A DNA stretch of 64,000 nucleotides from Candidatus Pelagibacter sp. (lineage in GTDB: Bacteria > Pseudomonadota > Alphaproteobacteria > Pelagibacterales > Pelagibacteraceae): contig PAGZ01000040.1 of the NCBI GenBank assembly GCA_002704625.1, positions 1 through 64,000 on the forward strand, given 5' to 3'. Both the position numbers and the translations under genes were made by a program. The notes under the pieces are model-generated. The model saw only the letters and a list, made by a program, of their open reading frames with translations. It did no database searches and was not told the DNA's origin. Positions 36,392-46,032 of this stretch are shown here, piece by piece. Position 1 is the first letter of the stretch, and the number at the start of each line of letters is the position of its first letter.

Positions 36392-38322
36392 TCCTCATAT
36401 TTATTTTCATCATTAGTTGATTCTTTTTTGTTTGAATAAACATTCTTTGTCACATCTGTTGATGAACCTGCATTAATATTTTCTGCCCTTTGAATTGATT
36501 TAGATCTGCAATAATAAAGGCTTTTTAGACCTTTTTTCCAAGCTTGGAAGTGAAGTTGATGAAGATCTTTCTTATGTACATCCGCAGGAACAAAAACATT
36601 AATCGATTGAGCTTGAGAAATATGAGGTGTTCTATCAGCACCTAAGTCAACGACCCATCTTTGGTCAATTTCAAAAGCTGTTTTGAATGTTTCTTTTTCT
36701 TCATTACTTAAAAAATCTAAATGTGAAACTGATCCTTGGTTTGTTGTAATGCTTGACCAGATTTCATCATTATTTTTTTCATATTTATCTAAAACTTTTG
36801 CAAGATATTTATTTCTTACGTTATAGGAACCAGATAAAGTTTTGTGCGTATAGCTATTAGCTGCTATTGGCTCTATTCCAGGTGATGCTCCACCACAAAT
36901 TATAGATATTGAAGCGGTTGGGGCTATTGCGGTTTTATTCGAAAATCTTTCTTTGACTCCAAATTCCTCCGCATCCGGGCATGCTCCTCTTTCCTCAGCA
37001 AGATCCTTTGAAGCTTGATCAACTTTTTCTTGGATATTTTTGAATATTTTCTTATTCCATACCTTGCTCATAACGGAGCCGAAAGGAATAGATTTTTGTT
37101 GAAAGTAAGAATGTAATCCCATTACACCAAGTCCAACACTTCTTTCTCTGGCGGCCGCATATTTGGCGTTAGCAAAACTTTCTGGTGCTTTATTAATAAA
37201 GTCCTCAAGAACATTATCTAAAAATCTCATAACATCCTCCACGAAATTTTTATCATCTTTCCACTCATCATATTTTTCAATATTTAAAGAGGATAAACAG
37301 CATACAGCGGTTCTCTCATTACCGTCCCTGTCTTTCCCGGTTGGTAGCGTAATTTCGCTACAAAGATTTGATGTCTTCACTGTTAGTCCTGCCAACTTAT
37401 GATGCTGTGGAATTTGACGATTAACCGTGTCTATGTAAATAATATAAGGTTCACCAGTTTCAACTCTGGCAGTTAGCAACCTTATCCATAAATTTCTTGC
37501 TGAAATTGTTGTTTGAATAGATCCATCTTTAGGACTTCTAAGCGCCCATTGACTATTAGTTTCAACGGCTCTCATGAACGCATCTGAAACTAATACTCCA
37601 TGGTGTAAGTTTAGAGAACGTCTATTTGTATCGCCACCAGTCGGTCTTCTCATTTCTATAAATTCTTCTATTTCAGGATGGTCTATTGGAAGATAGCAAG
37701 CGGCCGACCCTCTTCTTAAAGAACCTTGACTAATCGCAAGTGTTAAAGAATCCATCACTTTAATAAAAGGTATAATCCCTGAAGTTTTTCCTACTTTACC
37801 GATTTTTTCACCTATAGATCTTAAATTTCCCCAATAACTTCCAATGCCCCCACCTCTTGCTGCTAACCAGACATTCTCACTCCACAAGCCTAAAATTCCT
37901 TCTAAACTATCTCCTGCTTCATTTAAAAAACATGAAATTGGTAACCCTCTTTCAGTTCCTCCATTAGATAAAACCGGTGTTGCGGGCATAAACCAAAGAT
38001 TGCTTATGTAGTTATAAAGTCTTTGTGCATGAAGATTATTATCGGCGTATGTGCTTGCTACTCTTGCAAATAAATCTTGGTAAGATTCGTTTTGACCCAA
38101 ATATCTGTCGCTTAAAGTTGCTCTTCCAAAATCTGTCAGATTAGCATCTCTAGATCTGTCAATTTTAATTGTAATACCTTTATCGTTTTGAAAGAGTTCG
38201 GTAGTATGATTTAATGAAAATAGATCAGGTTTTTTATCATTTAAGTCTTTTAAATTATCACTCTCAATTTTATCTAAATTTGAGACAGCTTTTTTTATTG
38301 CCAAAGATACATTTTTATTCAT
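36373..38322 (-). CDS. nrdA: ribonucleotide reductase class I, alpha subunit
   Basis: A 649-residue catalytic subunit. FMPATPVLSNGGTERGLPISCF near residue 112 has the first active-site Cys, ARGGGIGSYWGNLRSIG near 156 the substrate region, KTSNLCSEITLP near 323 the Asn-x-Cys-x-Glu active-site block, and the C-terminus ends YEECLSCQ with the redox-shuttle cysteines. The N-terminal ATP-cone of many NrdA proteins is missing, so overall activity control by dATP may be absent. It is preceded by a NrdR-like operator. Confidence 0.96.
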   Translation of the reverse strand: MNKNVSLAIKKAVSNLDKIESDNLKDLNDKKPDLFSLNHTTELFQNDKGITIKIDRSRDANLTDFGRATLSDRYLGQNESYQDLFARVASTYADNNLHAQRLYNYISNLWFMPATPVLSNGGTERGLPISCFLNEAGDSLEGILGLWSENVWLAARGGGIGSYWGNLRSIGEKIGKVGKTSGIIPFIKVMDSLTLAISQGSLRRGSAACYLPIDHPEIEEFIEMRRPTGGDTNRRSLNLHHGVLVSDAFMRAVETNSQWALRSPKDGSIQTTISARNLWIRLLTARVETGEPYIIYIDTVNRQIPQHHKLAGLTVKTSNLCSEITLPTGKDRDGNERTAVCCLSSLNIEKYDEWKDDKNFVEDVMRFLDNVLEDFINKAPESFANAKYAAARERSVGLGVMGLHSYFQQKSIPFGSVMSKVWNKKIFKNIQEKVDQASKDLAEERGACPDAEEFGVKERFSNKTAIAPTASISIICGGASPGIEPIAANSYTHKTLSGSYNVRNKYLAKVLDKYEKNNDEIWSSITTNQGSVSHLDFLSNEEKETFKTAFEIDQRWVVDLGADRTPHISQAQSINVFVPADVHKKDLHQLHFQAWKKGLKSLYYCRSKSIQRAENINAGSSTDVTKNVYSNKKESTNDENKYEECLSCQ

Positions 38323-38356
38323 AATTCCCTTATTTTAACTGACTTTTAGAGCAAAA

Positions 38357-38403
38357 CAACTATATGTTGTGTTACAAATATATTAATATACTAAATAACA
38401 TAT
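38357..38403 (-). promoter_or_regulatory. NrdR-type paired operator upstream of nrdAB
   Basis: On the minus strand ACACAACATATAGTTG (38357-38372) matches 13 of 16 positions of the NrdR-box consensus acaCwAtATaTwGtgt as I recall it. A weaker copy (10 of 16) sits at 38388-38403, exactly 31 bp away centre to centre, the spacing usual for NrdR box pairs. NrdR represses ribonucleotide reductase genes when (d)ATP is bound. The proximal box lies 35 bp ahead of the nrdA ATG. Confidence 0.55.
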
Positions 38404-38491
38404 ATATCAAGAGAACATTACATGAACATAAATGTTTTTTCAAGTTTAAATTAATTCTGTTAAATCTAATGTTAATAAACCTGTACAAATA

Positions 38492-39934
38492 ATGAAAATC
38501 AAACAGAGTGGTTTCAGAGAGTATGATGCGAGATGGCTATATCCAGATGATATAGATTTGGATGGAATCGAACAATTGGGTAAAGGTCTGGGCACGCAGG
38601 TCATAAATAAAACAAAAAAAACAAATCCAAAAATTATTGTTGGACATGACTACAGATCGTATAGTGAAGAGGTAAAAGTTGCTTTGAAAAAGGGTTTAAC
38701 TTCTACAGGATGTAATGTTGAAGATATAGGTTTGTCCCTAACTCCAACGGTTTATTTTGCTCAATTTAAATTGAATTCTGATGCAATTGCAATGGTAACA
38801 GCTAGCCATAATGAAAATGGCTGGACCGGTGTCAAAATGGGGATTGAGAAAGGTTTAACCCATGCACCTGAAGAAATGAATGAATTAAAAGAAATAACTT
38901 TAAATAAAAAATTTATTACAGGAAAAGGAATTAGCAAAGATATAAAAAATTTTCAAAATATTTACATCGAGGATCTAATAAATAAAAATAAATTAAAAAG
39001 AAAAATAAAAACTGTCGTAGCTTGTGGTAATGGAACAGCAGGAGTATTTGCACCAAAGGTTTTAAAAGGTATAGGTTGTGAGGTAATTGAATTAGATTGT
39101 AAATTAGATTTTACATTTCCCAAATATAATCCAAACCCTGAAGATTTAAAAATGCTTCATGCTATTTCAGATTGTGTTAAGAAAAATAATGCTGATGTTG
39201 GTTTTGGTTTTGATGGTGATGGAGATAGAGTTGGTGTTGTTGATGATGAAGGAAATGAAATTTTTGCAGATAAAATTGGTCTAGTTATTGCAAGAAATCT
39301 TTCTAGTAAACATAAAAATTCTAAATTTATCGTAGATGTAAAATCTACCGGATTATATTTAAATGATAATATTCTTTTAAAAAATAGTTGTAAAACAATA
39401 TACTGGAAGACAGGTCATTCACATATAAAAAGGAAAGTTAATAATGAAATAGCTTTAGCTGGATTTGAAAAAAGTGGTCACTTCTTTTTTAATAAACCAA
39501 TTGGTTATGGTTATGATGATGGAATTAATTCTGCAATACAAATATGTCACTTATTGAATAATGAAAATAAAAAAATTAGCTCTATAATCAAAGATCTTCC
39601 TAAAACATTTCAGTCTCCTACTATGGCTCCTTTTTGTAAGGATGAGGAAAAATACAAAATTGTTAAAGATTTAGTAAGGAAAATTCAAGAAATGAAAAAA
39701 AATGATATTAAGATAGACAATCAGTTAATTAAAGAAATTTTAACAATCAATGGCGTTAGGTTTATTTTAGAGAACGGATCTTGGGGGCTAATAAGGGCTT
39801 CTTCGAACAAGCCGTCATTGGTTGTTGTTACAGAAAGTAACTCTTCAGATGATCAGAAAAAAAAAATATTTAATTTTATAGATAATTTGCTTCAGAAGAC
39901 CGGAAAAATCGGCAGTTACGATCAAAAAATTTAA
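38492..39934 (+). CDS. phosphomannomutase/phosphoglucomutase
   Basis: A 480-residue alpha-D-phosphohexomutase. AMVTASHNENGWTGVKMG near residue 98 contains the phosphoserine, GFGFDGDGDRVGVVDDEGNE near 233 the magnesium-binding DGDGD loop, and GFEKSGHFFFNKPIGYGYDDG near 322 the sugar-specificity loop. The C-terminal phosphate-binding segment SWGLIRASSNKPSLVVVTES is complete. It interconverts 6- and 1-phosphates of mannose or glucose to feed nucleotide-sugar and envelope synthesis. Which hexose dominates cannot be told. Confidence 0.9.
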   Translation: MKIKQSGFREYDARWLYPDDIDLDGIEQLGKGLGTQVINKTKKTNPKIIVGHDYRSYSEEVKVALKKGLTSTGCNVEDIGLSLTPTVYFAQFKLNSDAIAMVTASHNENGWTGVKMGIEKGLTHAPEEMNELKEITLNKKFITGKGISKDIKNFQNIYIEDLINKNKLKRKIKTVVACGNGTAGVFAPKVLKGIGCEVIELDCKLDFTFPKYNPNPEDLKMLHAISDCVKKNNADVGFGFDGDGDRVGVVDDEGNEIFADKIGLVIARNLSSKHKNSKFIVDVKSTGLYLNDNILLKNSCKTIYWKTGHSHIKRKVNNEIALAGFEKSGHFFFNKPIGYGYDDGINSAIQICHLLNNENKKISSIIKDLPKTFQSPTMAPFCKDEEKYKIVKDLVRKIQEMKKNDIKIDNQLIKEILTINGVRFILENGSWGLIRASSNKPSLVVVTESNSSDDQKKKIFNFIDNLLQKTGKIGSYDQKI

Positions 39935-40761
39935 ATATTGAAGTATTCATATAAAAATCTGCTAGCTATTATTATTAAAAAAAACCCAAATAATTTTGCT
40001 ATTATTTCTCTCTTCATTTTATGAACTGTGATGGCTCCAACTCTTGCCATTATTATTGTTATTGGTATAAATACTAAAAAAGCTGGTATATTGATAAAAC
40101 CAGTGCTCAAAGGTAGATCGGTTTTAATTAATATCCCTGAGACTAAAAACCCCAAACATCCAAATATTGATATCAAAAATCCAATAGAAGCAGCACTTCC
40201 TATTGCTTTATTTATCGAATAACCTACAAATTTCAATATCGGTACATTCATAATCGCCCCCCCTATTCCCATTAGAGAAGATATAAAACCTACTATAAAA
40301 CCAAGAGTTGTTCTTTGTAATAAATTAAATTTTAATTTTATTTTTGTTTTGTCTTTAAGAAAAATTAAATTTAGAGCCAGCAAATAAATTATTATACTAA
40401 AAAAAAGAACCAAAGATTTTGTATGCATAGATGCCGCAAAAAAAGTCCCAATAACAACACCTAAAACAACAAAAATTCCATAGGTTTTTACAATACCAAA
40501 ATCCACTGCCTTGTGTTTATAATGAGTAAATACAGACATCATTGCAGTAGGAACAATTATTGCAAATGAAGTCCCGACAGCTAAATGCATGATAAAAGAT
40601 TTATCTATTCCAGCAGCGCCAAAAATATAAAAAAGACAAGGAACAGTAATGATGCCACCACCAATTCCAAAAAAGCCTGCGAAAAAGCCTGCGAATATGG
40701 CGGTAACAGACATTATTAATAAGAAAAACAAAATTTGATTTGTTCCAAAAGTTTCGATCAT
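39931..40761 (-). CDS. TauE/SafE-family anion permease
   Basis: A 276-residue inner-membrane protein with about eight hydrophobic segments. The internally repeated glycine-rich motif GFFAGFFGIGGGIITVPCL near residue 24 and GFISSLMGIGGAIMNVPIL near 157 is the family signature. Members export or import sulfite, sulfoacetate or related organosulfur anions. It overlaps the Dus gene by four bases and converges with the phosphohexomutase gene. The substrate is not deducible. Confidence 0.9.
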   Translation of the reverse strand: MIETFGTNQILFFLLIMSVTAIFAGFFAGFFGIGGGIITVPCLFYIFGAAGIDKSFIMHLAVGTSFAIIVPTAMMSVFTHYKHKAVDFGIVKTYGIFVVLGVVIGTFFAASMHTKSLVLFFSIIIYLLALNLIFLKDKTKIKLKFNLLQRTTLGFIVGFISSLMGIGGAIMNVPILKFVGYSINKAIGSAASIGFLISIFGCLGFLVSGILIKTDLPLSTGFINIPAFLVFIPITIIMARVGAITVHKMKREIIAKLFGFFLIIIASRFLYEYFNI

Positions 40762-41750
40762 GAAGTAATTTGATTAGCCTTTTCATTATTTTGAGCAATT
40801 GTCATTATATGTTTTACTTTTTGAAAATCAGAGTCTCTTGCCATCATATTATCACTTAAATATCTCTTCCATTTGTTTGCTCCATTTTGTCCATGATATA
40901 AACCGACGGTATGTCTCATAATTTGGTTAACTCTTGTTCCTTTTTTTACTTCTTCTTGGACATATTCAACTAATTTTTCTGCTACCTCTGATCTTGAAAG
41001 CACATTCCTATTATTAAAAATTTTATTTTCTATGTCTGCTAAAAAATACGGATTTTGATAAATAGCTCTACCTATCATAACTCCATCACAAATTTTCAAG
41101 TGTTCAGTAATCTGTTCGGAATTAGTGATTCCTCCGTTAATAATAATTTCTAAATTTTTATTTTTGTTTTTAATTTCATAAACTAATGGATAATTTAATT
41201 TTGGTATTTTTAAATTTTCTTTTGGAGTTAGTCCTTTTAAAATTGCTTTCCTGGCATGTAGAATTACTGTTTTGCATCCAGCACTACGAATTTTATTCAC
41301 AAAAGAATTCAGATATTCAAAATTTTCAATATTATCAAATCCTATCCTTGTTTTTGCAGTTATAGGAATTTTGCATGAATTAATCATGTGATTTATACAG
41401 TCAGCAACAAGATCTGGTTCTTTGATTAGACATGCTCCAAATTTATTTTTTTGAACTTTTTTACTTGGACAGCCAAGATTAATGTTTACTTCATCATACC
41501 CTATATCTTCTGCGATTTTGCATACCTCTGACAACTCATCTTTATTTGAACCACCAACCTGTAGTGCAAGAGGTTTTTCGAATTCATTAAATCCTAAAAT
41601 TTTTTTTCGATCGCCGTGAATGGCAGTTTTTGTAGCAACCATTTCTGTATAAAGCATAACATTTTTACTTAGCAATCGTAAAAAATATCTTTCATGTCGA
41701 TCCGTACAATCCATCATAGGAGCAACACTAACTTTTCGATTAATTTTCAA
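40758..41750 (-). CDS. dusA: tRNA-dihydrouridine synthase (DusA-type)
   Basis: A 330-residue FMN TIM-barrel enzyme. SVAPMMDCTDRHERYFLRLL near residue 8, PLALQVGGSNKDELS near 60, EVNINLGCPSKKVQKNKFGACL near 91 with the catalytic Cys, AKTRIGFD near 138, and INGGITNSEQI near 206 are the Dus motifs. CTDRHERYF and the long C-terminus with MRHTVGLYHGQNGANKWKR point to DusA, which reduces U20/U20a. Its start abuts the rpoZ stop. Confidence 0.92.
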   Translation of the reverse strand: MKINRKVSVAPMMDCTDRHERYFLRLLSKNVMLYTEMVATKTAIHGDRKKILGFNEFEKPLALQVGGSNKDELSEVCKIAEDIGYDEVNINLGCPSKKVQKNKFGACLIKEPDLVADCINHMINSCKIPITAKTRIGFDNIENFEYLNSFVNKIRSAGCKTVILHARKAILKGLTPKENLKIPKLNYPLVYEIKNKNKNLEIIINGGITNSEQITEHLKICDGVMIGRAIYQNPYFLADIENKIFNNRNVLSRSEVAEKLVEYVQEEVKKGTRVNQIMRHTVGLYHGQNGANKWKRYLSDNMMARDSDFQKVKHIMTIAQNNEKANQITS

Positions 41751-42203
41751 TTATTTTTTTTCTACTTCTACTTCTTCGGTTAACTCAAGAGGATTGCTAT
41801 CTTTTTCAACTTCTTCGTCTTCATTTTTATTATTTGAAGGATTTGTCTGAACAGGAACTTTTCTCATTCTTTTTGAGGGTAATATGGCAACTCCAGTTTT
41901 AGAAACTTCTCCTTTATATTGCCTTTCAAAATCATCGCCTGAAATTTCTTCTGTTTCTTCTTCTTCTAAATTTTCATCAGGTTCTTTTCTTAATCTTAAA
42001 ACAGTACTTTTTCTAAGTTCCTCAACATCTAATTTACCATTCCCTATTTCTCTAAGTGCAATCACTGTTTTTTTATCATTGTCTTCTTCAACAAGCATTT
42101 CAGAGCCAGAATTTAATTGTGAAGTTCTTTCTTTGGCTAAAAGGACTAAATCATACTGATTTCCTACTTTTTCTAGACAATCTTCTACTGTGATACGAGC
42201 CAT
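41751..42203 (-). CDS. rpoZ: RNA polymerase omega subunit
   Basis: About 150 residues from the preferred ATG ([30 protein letters not shown]). [11 protein letters not shown] and the following helix are the standard omega core (residues 1-60, with [18 protein letters not shown]). The remaining 90 residues are a low-complexity acidic tail rich in Glu and Asp, much longer than the usual alphaproteobacterial extension. An ATG four codons earlier is less likely. Omega helps RNA polymerase assembly. It sits just ahead of the Dus gene. Confidence 0.9.
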   Translation of the reverse strand: MARITVEDCLEKVGNQYDLVLLAKERTSQLNSGSEMLVEEDNDKKTVIALREIGNGKLDVEELRKSTVLRLRKEPDENLEEEETEEISGDDFERQYKGEVSKTGVAILPSKRMRKVPVQTNPSNNKNEDEEVEKDSNPLELTEEVEVEKK

Positions 42204-42218
42204 AAAGATCAGCAATAA

Positions 42219-43469
42219 TTAATGAAAAGCTATCGTAAAATCAAGTTTTTTTTTTAAAATTATTGGTTCAACACTGCTTTTTATGGCTAATAAAGCTAAG
42301 AAGGCAATGCTTATATAAACAATGCTAACAATTGCTATGAACTCAATGGTAAAACCATTATCTATAAGAATTCCAAATATTGCAGTTCCAAAAGCAGTGG
42401 AGAAGACCATGAATGCAGTTGTCAAAGCCTTTATACTTCCCAGGTGCCTTACCCCATAAATTTCTGCCCATGTAGAAGATCCTAATACATTTGCTAAACC
42501 ATTAGAAATACCCATGAGACCAAAAAATAAATAAGCGGAATATTTTAAATCAAATAAACTTAAAATTATCAGACCAATTAATAAAGGTATGTTCATGAAA
42601 GGTATTAATTTTCGACTAGTAAATTTATCAACTAAAAATCCTGATGAAACTAATGTTAAAATTGATGTTGCAGAGTAAACCATAAATGATTGTGGAATAA
42701 TATAAGAACTCCAAAGTTTTGAATCTGATATAAAAGATTGGTAAATAAAAACTCCAGTAACAATCCAGGGCATTGCTAACATATTCAGTGAAATTATATA
42801 AAATTTAAAATCTTTTAAAACTTCTGATCTTCTCCAACTTTTAATTTTTTCAAAATTTAATTTATTTTGGTCAATTGCTGCGCCCTCTCTAGACTCAATA
42901 GTGATGTTTTTTATAGTGTAAAAGACTACTATCGGTAAAATAATGAGTATTATAAAAGATATAAAATGCCAGATTGTTCTCCATGTAAAGATATTTAGAA
43001 GAAAAACAATTAAAATTGGTAAAATAAATTCAGCTGAAGAAAGACCAAACCAAATACCGCTTAAAGCACGACCTCTTCTTTTATTAAAATATCTAGATAT
43101 TGTTGTTGATGATGTATGGGACATCAAACCTTGGCCAGAAAATCTCATTAAAAAAATTGCAATAATCAGCAAGTAAATATTATTTATAAATGAAAAAAAT
43201 ATTGATGAAAAAAATAGAATACCAATTACAATTAACGAATATTTATAAAGATTTATATCATCTATTTTTTTTCCAAACCAAATTAAAACTAAGCTCGAAC
43301 ATATAGTGGCTCCAGCATAAATTGTGCCAAATTGTCCATGAGTAATATTTAATTCGCCTCGTATACTGGGGTTAAACAATCCCAAAAAAAAACTCTGTCC
43401 AAAGGATGAAAAAAATGTAAATATAAAACCAAATAATAAAACTTTTTTATTTAAACTAAGGTTTTTCAT
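42219..43469 (-). CDS. major facilitator superfamily transporter
   Basis: A 416-residue inner-membrane protein with about twelve hydrophobic segments. The loop after helix 2 reads GKKIDDINLYK, a weak MFS motif A. ISRYFNKRRGRALSGIWFG near residue 130 resembles the conserved stretch of the monocarboxylate/oxalate-formate-type families. The long central loop has a charged segment (EGAAIDQNKLNFEKIKSWRR). The substrate is unknown; an organic acid carrier is a reasonable guess. It is divergent from the dehydrogenase gene with two bases between starts. Confidence 0.82.
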   Translation of the reverse strand: MKNLSLNKKVLLFGFIFTFFSSFGQSFFLGLFNPSIRGELNITHGQFGTIYAGATICSSLVLIWFGKKIDDINLYKYSLIVIGILFFSSIFFSFINNIYLLIIAIFLMRFSGQGLMSHTSSTTISRYFNKRRGRALSGIWFGLSSAEFILPILIVFLLNIFTWRTIWHFISFIILIILPIVVFYTIKNITIESREGAAIDQNKLNFEKIKSWRRSEVLKDFKFYIISLNMLAMPWIVTGVFIYQSFISDSKLWSSYIIPQSFMVYSATSILTLVSSGFLVDKFTSRKLIPFMNIPLLIGLIILSLFDLKYSAYLFFGLMGISNGLANVLGSSTWAEIYGVRHLGSIKALTTAFMVFSTAFGTAIFGILIDNGFTIEFIAIVSIVYISIAFLALLAIKSSVEPIILKKKLDFTIAFH

Positions 43470-43471
43470 TT

Positions 43472-44338
43472 ATGAAGAAAGTCTCTTTCATTGGTTTGGG
43501 TGTAATGGGTTTTCCCATGGCTGGTTATATATCAAAAGCAGGTCATGATGTAACTGTTTATAATCGAACAAAAACGAAGGCAGAAAAGTGGACTGATGAA
43601 TACAAGGGTAAAATAGCTGATACCCCAATGGAAGCTGCAAAAGATAGTGATTTTATTTTTACTTGCGTTGGAAATGACAATGATCTTAGAGAGGTTACAT
43701 TAGGAGAAAAGGGTTTGTTTAAGTCTGCAAAAAAAAACTCTATTTACATCGATAACACCACAGCCTCGGCAAATATAGCAAGAGAGCTTTATAAACAAGC
43801 CAAAACAAAAGGATTTGATTTTTTAGATGCTCCAATTTCTGGAGGACAGGCTGGAGCAGAAGGTGGAACACTGACTGTGATGGTTGGGGGTGACGAAGGG
43901 CCATATAAAAAAGCCGAACCAATAATTAATTGTTATAGCAAGAAAATAAAATTACTTGGGCCATCAGGAAGTGGTCAATTAACAAAAATGGTAAATCAAA
44001 TTTGTATCGCCGGTGTTGTTCAGGGCCTATCTGAAGCTATTAACTTTGGAATGAACGCTGGATTAAATATGATGGATGTTATTGAGGTAATATCAAAAGG
44101 AGCTGCACAATCGTGGCAAATGGAAAATAGACATAAAACTATGATTGAAGATAAATTTGATTATGGTTTTGCAGTTGATTGGATGAGAAAAGATTTAAAA
44201 ATTGCTATGGATGAAGCAAAAAAAAATAATTCGCCATTGCCTATAACAAAAATAATTGATGAATATTACGCTGAAGTTCAAAAAATTGGTGGACAAAGAT
44301 GGGATACTTCAAGCCTAATAAAAAGATTTAGAAAATAA
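43472..44338 (+). CDS. NAD(P)-dependent beta-hydroxyacid dehydrogenase (HIBADH/GlxR family)
   Basis: A 288-residue enzyme. SFIGLGVMGFPMAGYISKAGH at the start is the dinucleotide fold followed by the family block, DAPISGGQAGAEGGTLTVMVGG near residue 118 is the substrate-binding motif, and GQLTKMVNQICIAG near 168 holds the catalytic Lys and Asn. It could reduce tartronate semialdehyde, oxidise 3-hydroxyisobutyrate, or act on a related acid. The neighbouring MFS gene may import its substrate, but this is inferred only from position. Confidence 0.87.
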   Translation: MKKVSFIGLGVMGFPMAGYISKAGHDVTVYNRTKTKAEKWTDEYKGKIADTPMEAAKDSDFIFTCVGNDNDLREVTLGEKGLFKSAKKNSIYIDNTTASANIARELYKQAKTKGFDFLDAPISGGQAGAEGGTLTVMVGGDEGPYKKAEPIINCYSKKIKLLGPSGSGQLTKMVNQICIAGVVQGLSEAINFGMNAGLNMMDVIEVISKGAAQSWQMENRHKTMIEDKFDYGFAVDWMRKDLKIAMDEAKKNNSPLPITKIIDEYYAEVQKIGGQRWDTSSLIKRFRK

Positions 44339-44341
44339 ATT

Positions 44342-44950
44342 GTGTCTGAAATAGTAAGTTATTACGAAAATCCAAATGAGATAGAAAAAAAAATTTGGCA
44401 ACTTTTGACCGATGCGGTTAAAGATAGATCCTCCGAATTTAGAACTCCAGTTTTTATTTGTGGTGATGAAAAAGATCTTGATGGAAGAGTAGTAGTTTTA
44501 AGAAAAGCAGATCAACAAGATAATTTTATTCAATATCATAGTGATATTAGGTCATCTAAAATTAAAAAAATAAAAAAGAATCCAAGCTGCTCGATATTGT
44601 TTTATGGTAAAGAAGAGAAAATCCAGCTGAGAGTAAAAACAAATTGCGAAATAAATTATGATAATGATATAACTAAAGAATCTTGGATAAAAACAGGCCA
44701 TATCAGTAGAAAATGCTATTTAGTTTCTAATGGCCCAGGAACAGTGTCGGATAAACCAACTTCAGGTTTAGACAATAAATTTGATAATTTTGATTTTACT
44801 AAAGAGGAAAGTGAGGCGGGTTATAAAAATTTTTGTGTAATTAAATGCAGAATTAAAAGTATTGAATGGCTATATCTTGCTGCAAAAGGACATCGCAGAT
44901 TACTTATCAATTTTGAAGCAGAAAAAAAATTTAATTGGCTGATCCCTTAA
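44342..44950 (+). CDS. pyridoxamine 5'-phosphate oxidase-like flavin split-barrel protein
   Basis: A 202-residue protein with a GTG start three bases after the preceding stop. SEFRTPVFICGDEKDLDGRVVVLRK near residue 30 and SDIRSSKIKKIKKNPSCSILFYG near 65 are the FMN-binding barrel strands, and the C-terminus ends INFEAEKKFNWLIP, like the RLxP end of PdxH. It lacks some usual PdxH substrate residues, so it may be a related flavin or F420-type oxidoreductase rather than the vitamin B6 enzyme. It converges on the gamma carbonic anhydrase gene. Confidence 0.75.
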   Translation: MSEIVSYYENPNEIEKKIWQLLTDAVKDRSSEFRTPVFICGDEKDLDGRVVVLRKADQQDNFIQYHSDIRSSKIKKIKKNPSCSILFYGKEEKIQLRVKTNCEINYDNDITKESWIKTGHISRKCYLVSNGPGTVSDKPTSGLDNKFDNFDFTKEESEAGYKNFCVIKCRIKSIEWLYLAAKGHRRLLINFEAEKKFNWLIP

Positions 44951-44953
44951 GAA

Positions 44954-45457
44954 TTATTTTTTGTATTTTTTAAAATTATCTACGTAGTGTCTTGCATTTT
45001 CTTCTATAAGCTTAATTTCTTCATCTGTAACTTTTCTCATTACTCTACCAGGACTTCCAACAACTAACGACCTTTCAGGAATTATTTTATTTTCGGTGAT
45101 TAAAGTATTTGCACCTATAATTGAATGTCTGCCAATTTTAGCTTTATTCAAAATTGTACTTCCAATCCCTATCAAACAATCATCTTCTATTATACACCCA
45201 TGAAGCATAACCAAATGTCCTACGGTTACATTCTTGCCTACTATAGCCGGACAACCTGGGTCAGTGTGTATTACGCTTCCGTCTTGAATATTTGACCCCT
45301 CACCTATTGTAATTGGCTCCACATCTCCTCTTAGAGTTGCATTGAACCAGATGTTAGCATTTTTTTTTAAAGTAACATTGCCTATTAAAACTGAGTTAGG
45401 GGCAAACCAACTATCCTTGTCTAACTTTGGACTTATATTGTTGAAATCATAAATCAT
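44954..45457 (-). CDS. gamma-carbonic-anhydrase-like hexapeptide protein
   Basis: A 167-residue left-handed beta-helix protein. LRGDVEPITIGEGSNIQDGSVIHTDPG near residue 43-70 and VTVGHLVMLHGCIIEDDCLIGIG near 78-100 supply the three histidines that bind metal in Cam/YrdA-type proteins. The C-terminal helix is present. Many family members lack measurable carbonic anhydrase activity, so the reaction is uncertain. It stands alone between two plus-strand genes. Confidence 0.87.
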   Translation of the reverse strand: MIYDFNNISPKLDKDSWFAPNSVLIGNVTLKKNANIWFNATLRGDVEPITIGEGSNIQDGSVIHTDPGCPAIVGKNVTVGHLVMLHGCIIEDDCLIGIGSTILNKAKIGRHSIIGANTLITENKIIPERSLVVGSPGRVMRKVTDEEIKLIEENARHYVDNFKKYKK

Positions 45458-45477
45458 TATTATAATTATAATATATT

Positions 45478-46032
45478 ATGGTTCTAACAAAAACTCCAAT
45501 TTGTAATTTCGGTGAGAAGCCTCATTCTTTTAACCTAAAGGCGGTTGATAACAATTTCTATAAACTTGAAGATTGTATTGGAAAAAATGGTACTTTGATT
45601 ATGTTTATCTGTAATCATTGTCCTTACGTTAAAGCAGTTATTAAGGATATAGTAAATGATGCCAGTTCTCTAAAAAGCCAGGGAGTTGAAACAGTTGCAA
45701 TTATGTCAAATGATACGAAAAACTACCCAGATGACTCCTTTGACAAAATGGTAGAATTCTCAAAAGTAAATAAATTTAATTTTCCTTATCTAATTGATGA
45801 AACACAAGAAATTGCAAAAAAGTACGGTGCAGTATGTACTCCAGATTTTTTTGGTTATAATAATAAACTTGAACTTCAATACAGAGGGAGAATAAGAGAA
45901 TTAAAAGATTTAAAACCTATTAGTGCAAATAGTAGTGATTTGCTGGTTGCTATGAAAATGATTGTAAACACAGGTAAAGGTCCTAAAGAGCAAATTCCTA
46001 GTATGGGATGTAATATTAAGTGGTTTAAATAA
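45478..46032 (+). CDS. thioredoxin-like redoxin (AhpC/TSA type)
   Basis: A 184-residue thioredoxin-fold protein. FICNHCPYVKAV near residue 43 has the CxxC motif in the form CNHC, and AKKYGAVCTPDFFGYN near 121 is the cis-Pro region with an additional Cys. It has no visible signal peptide. The CNHCPY form defines a common bacterial subgroup of unknown partner. It overlaps the GT4 gene by one base. Confidence 0.83.
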   Translation: MVLTKTPICNFGEKPHSFNLKAVDNNFYKLEDCIGKNGTLIMFICNHCPYVKAVIKDIVNDASSLKSQGVETVAIMSNDTKNYPDDSFDKMVEFSKVNKFNFPYLIDETQEIAKKYGAVCTPDFFGYNNKLELQYRGRIRELKDLKPISANSSDLLVAMKMIVNTGKGPKEQIPSMGCNIKWFK

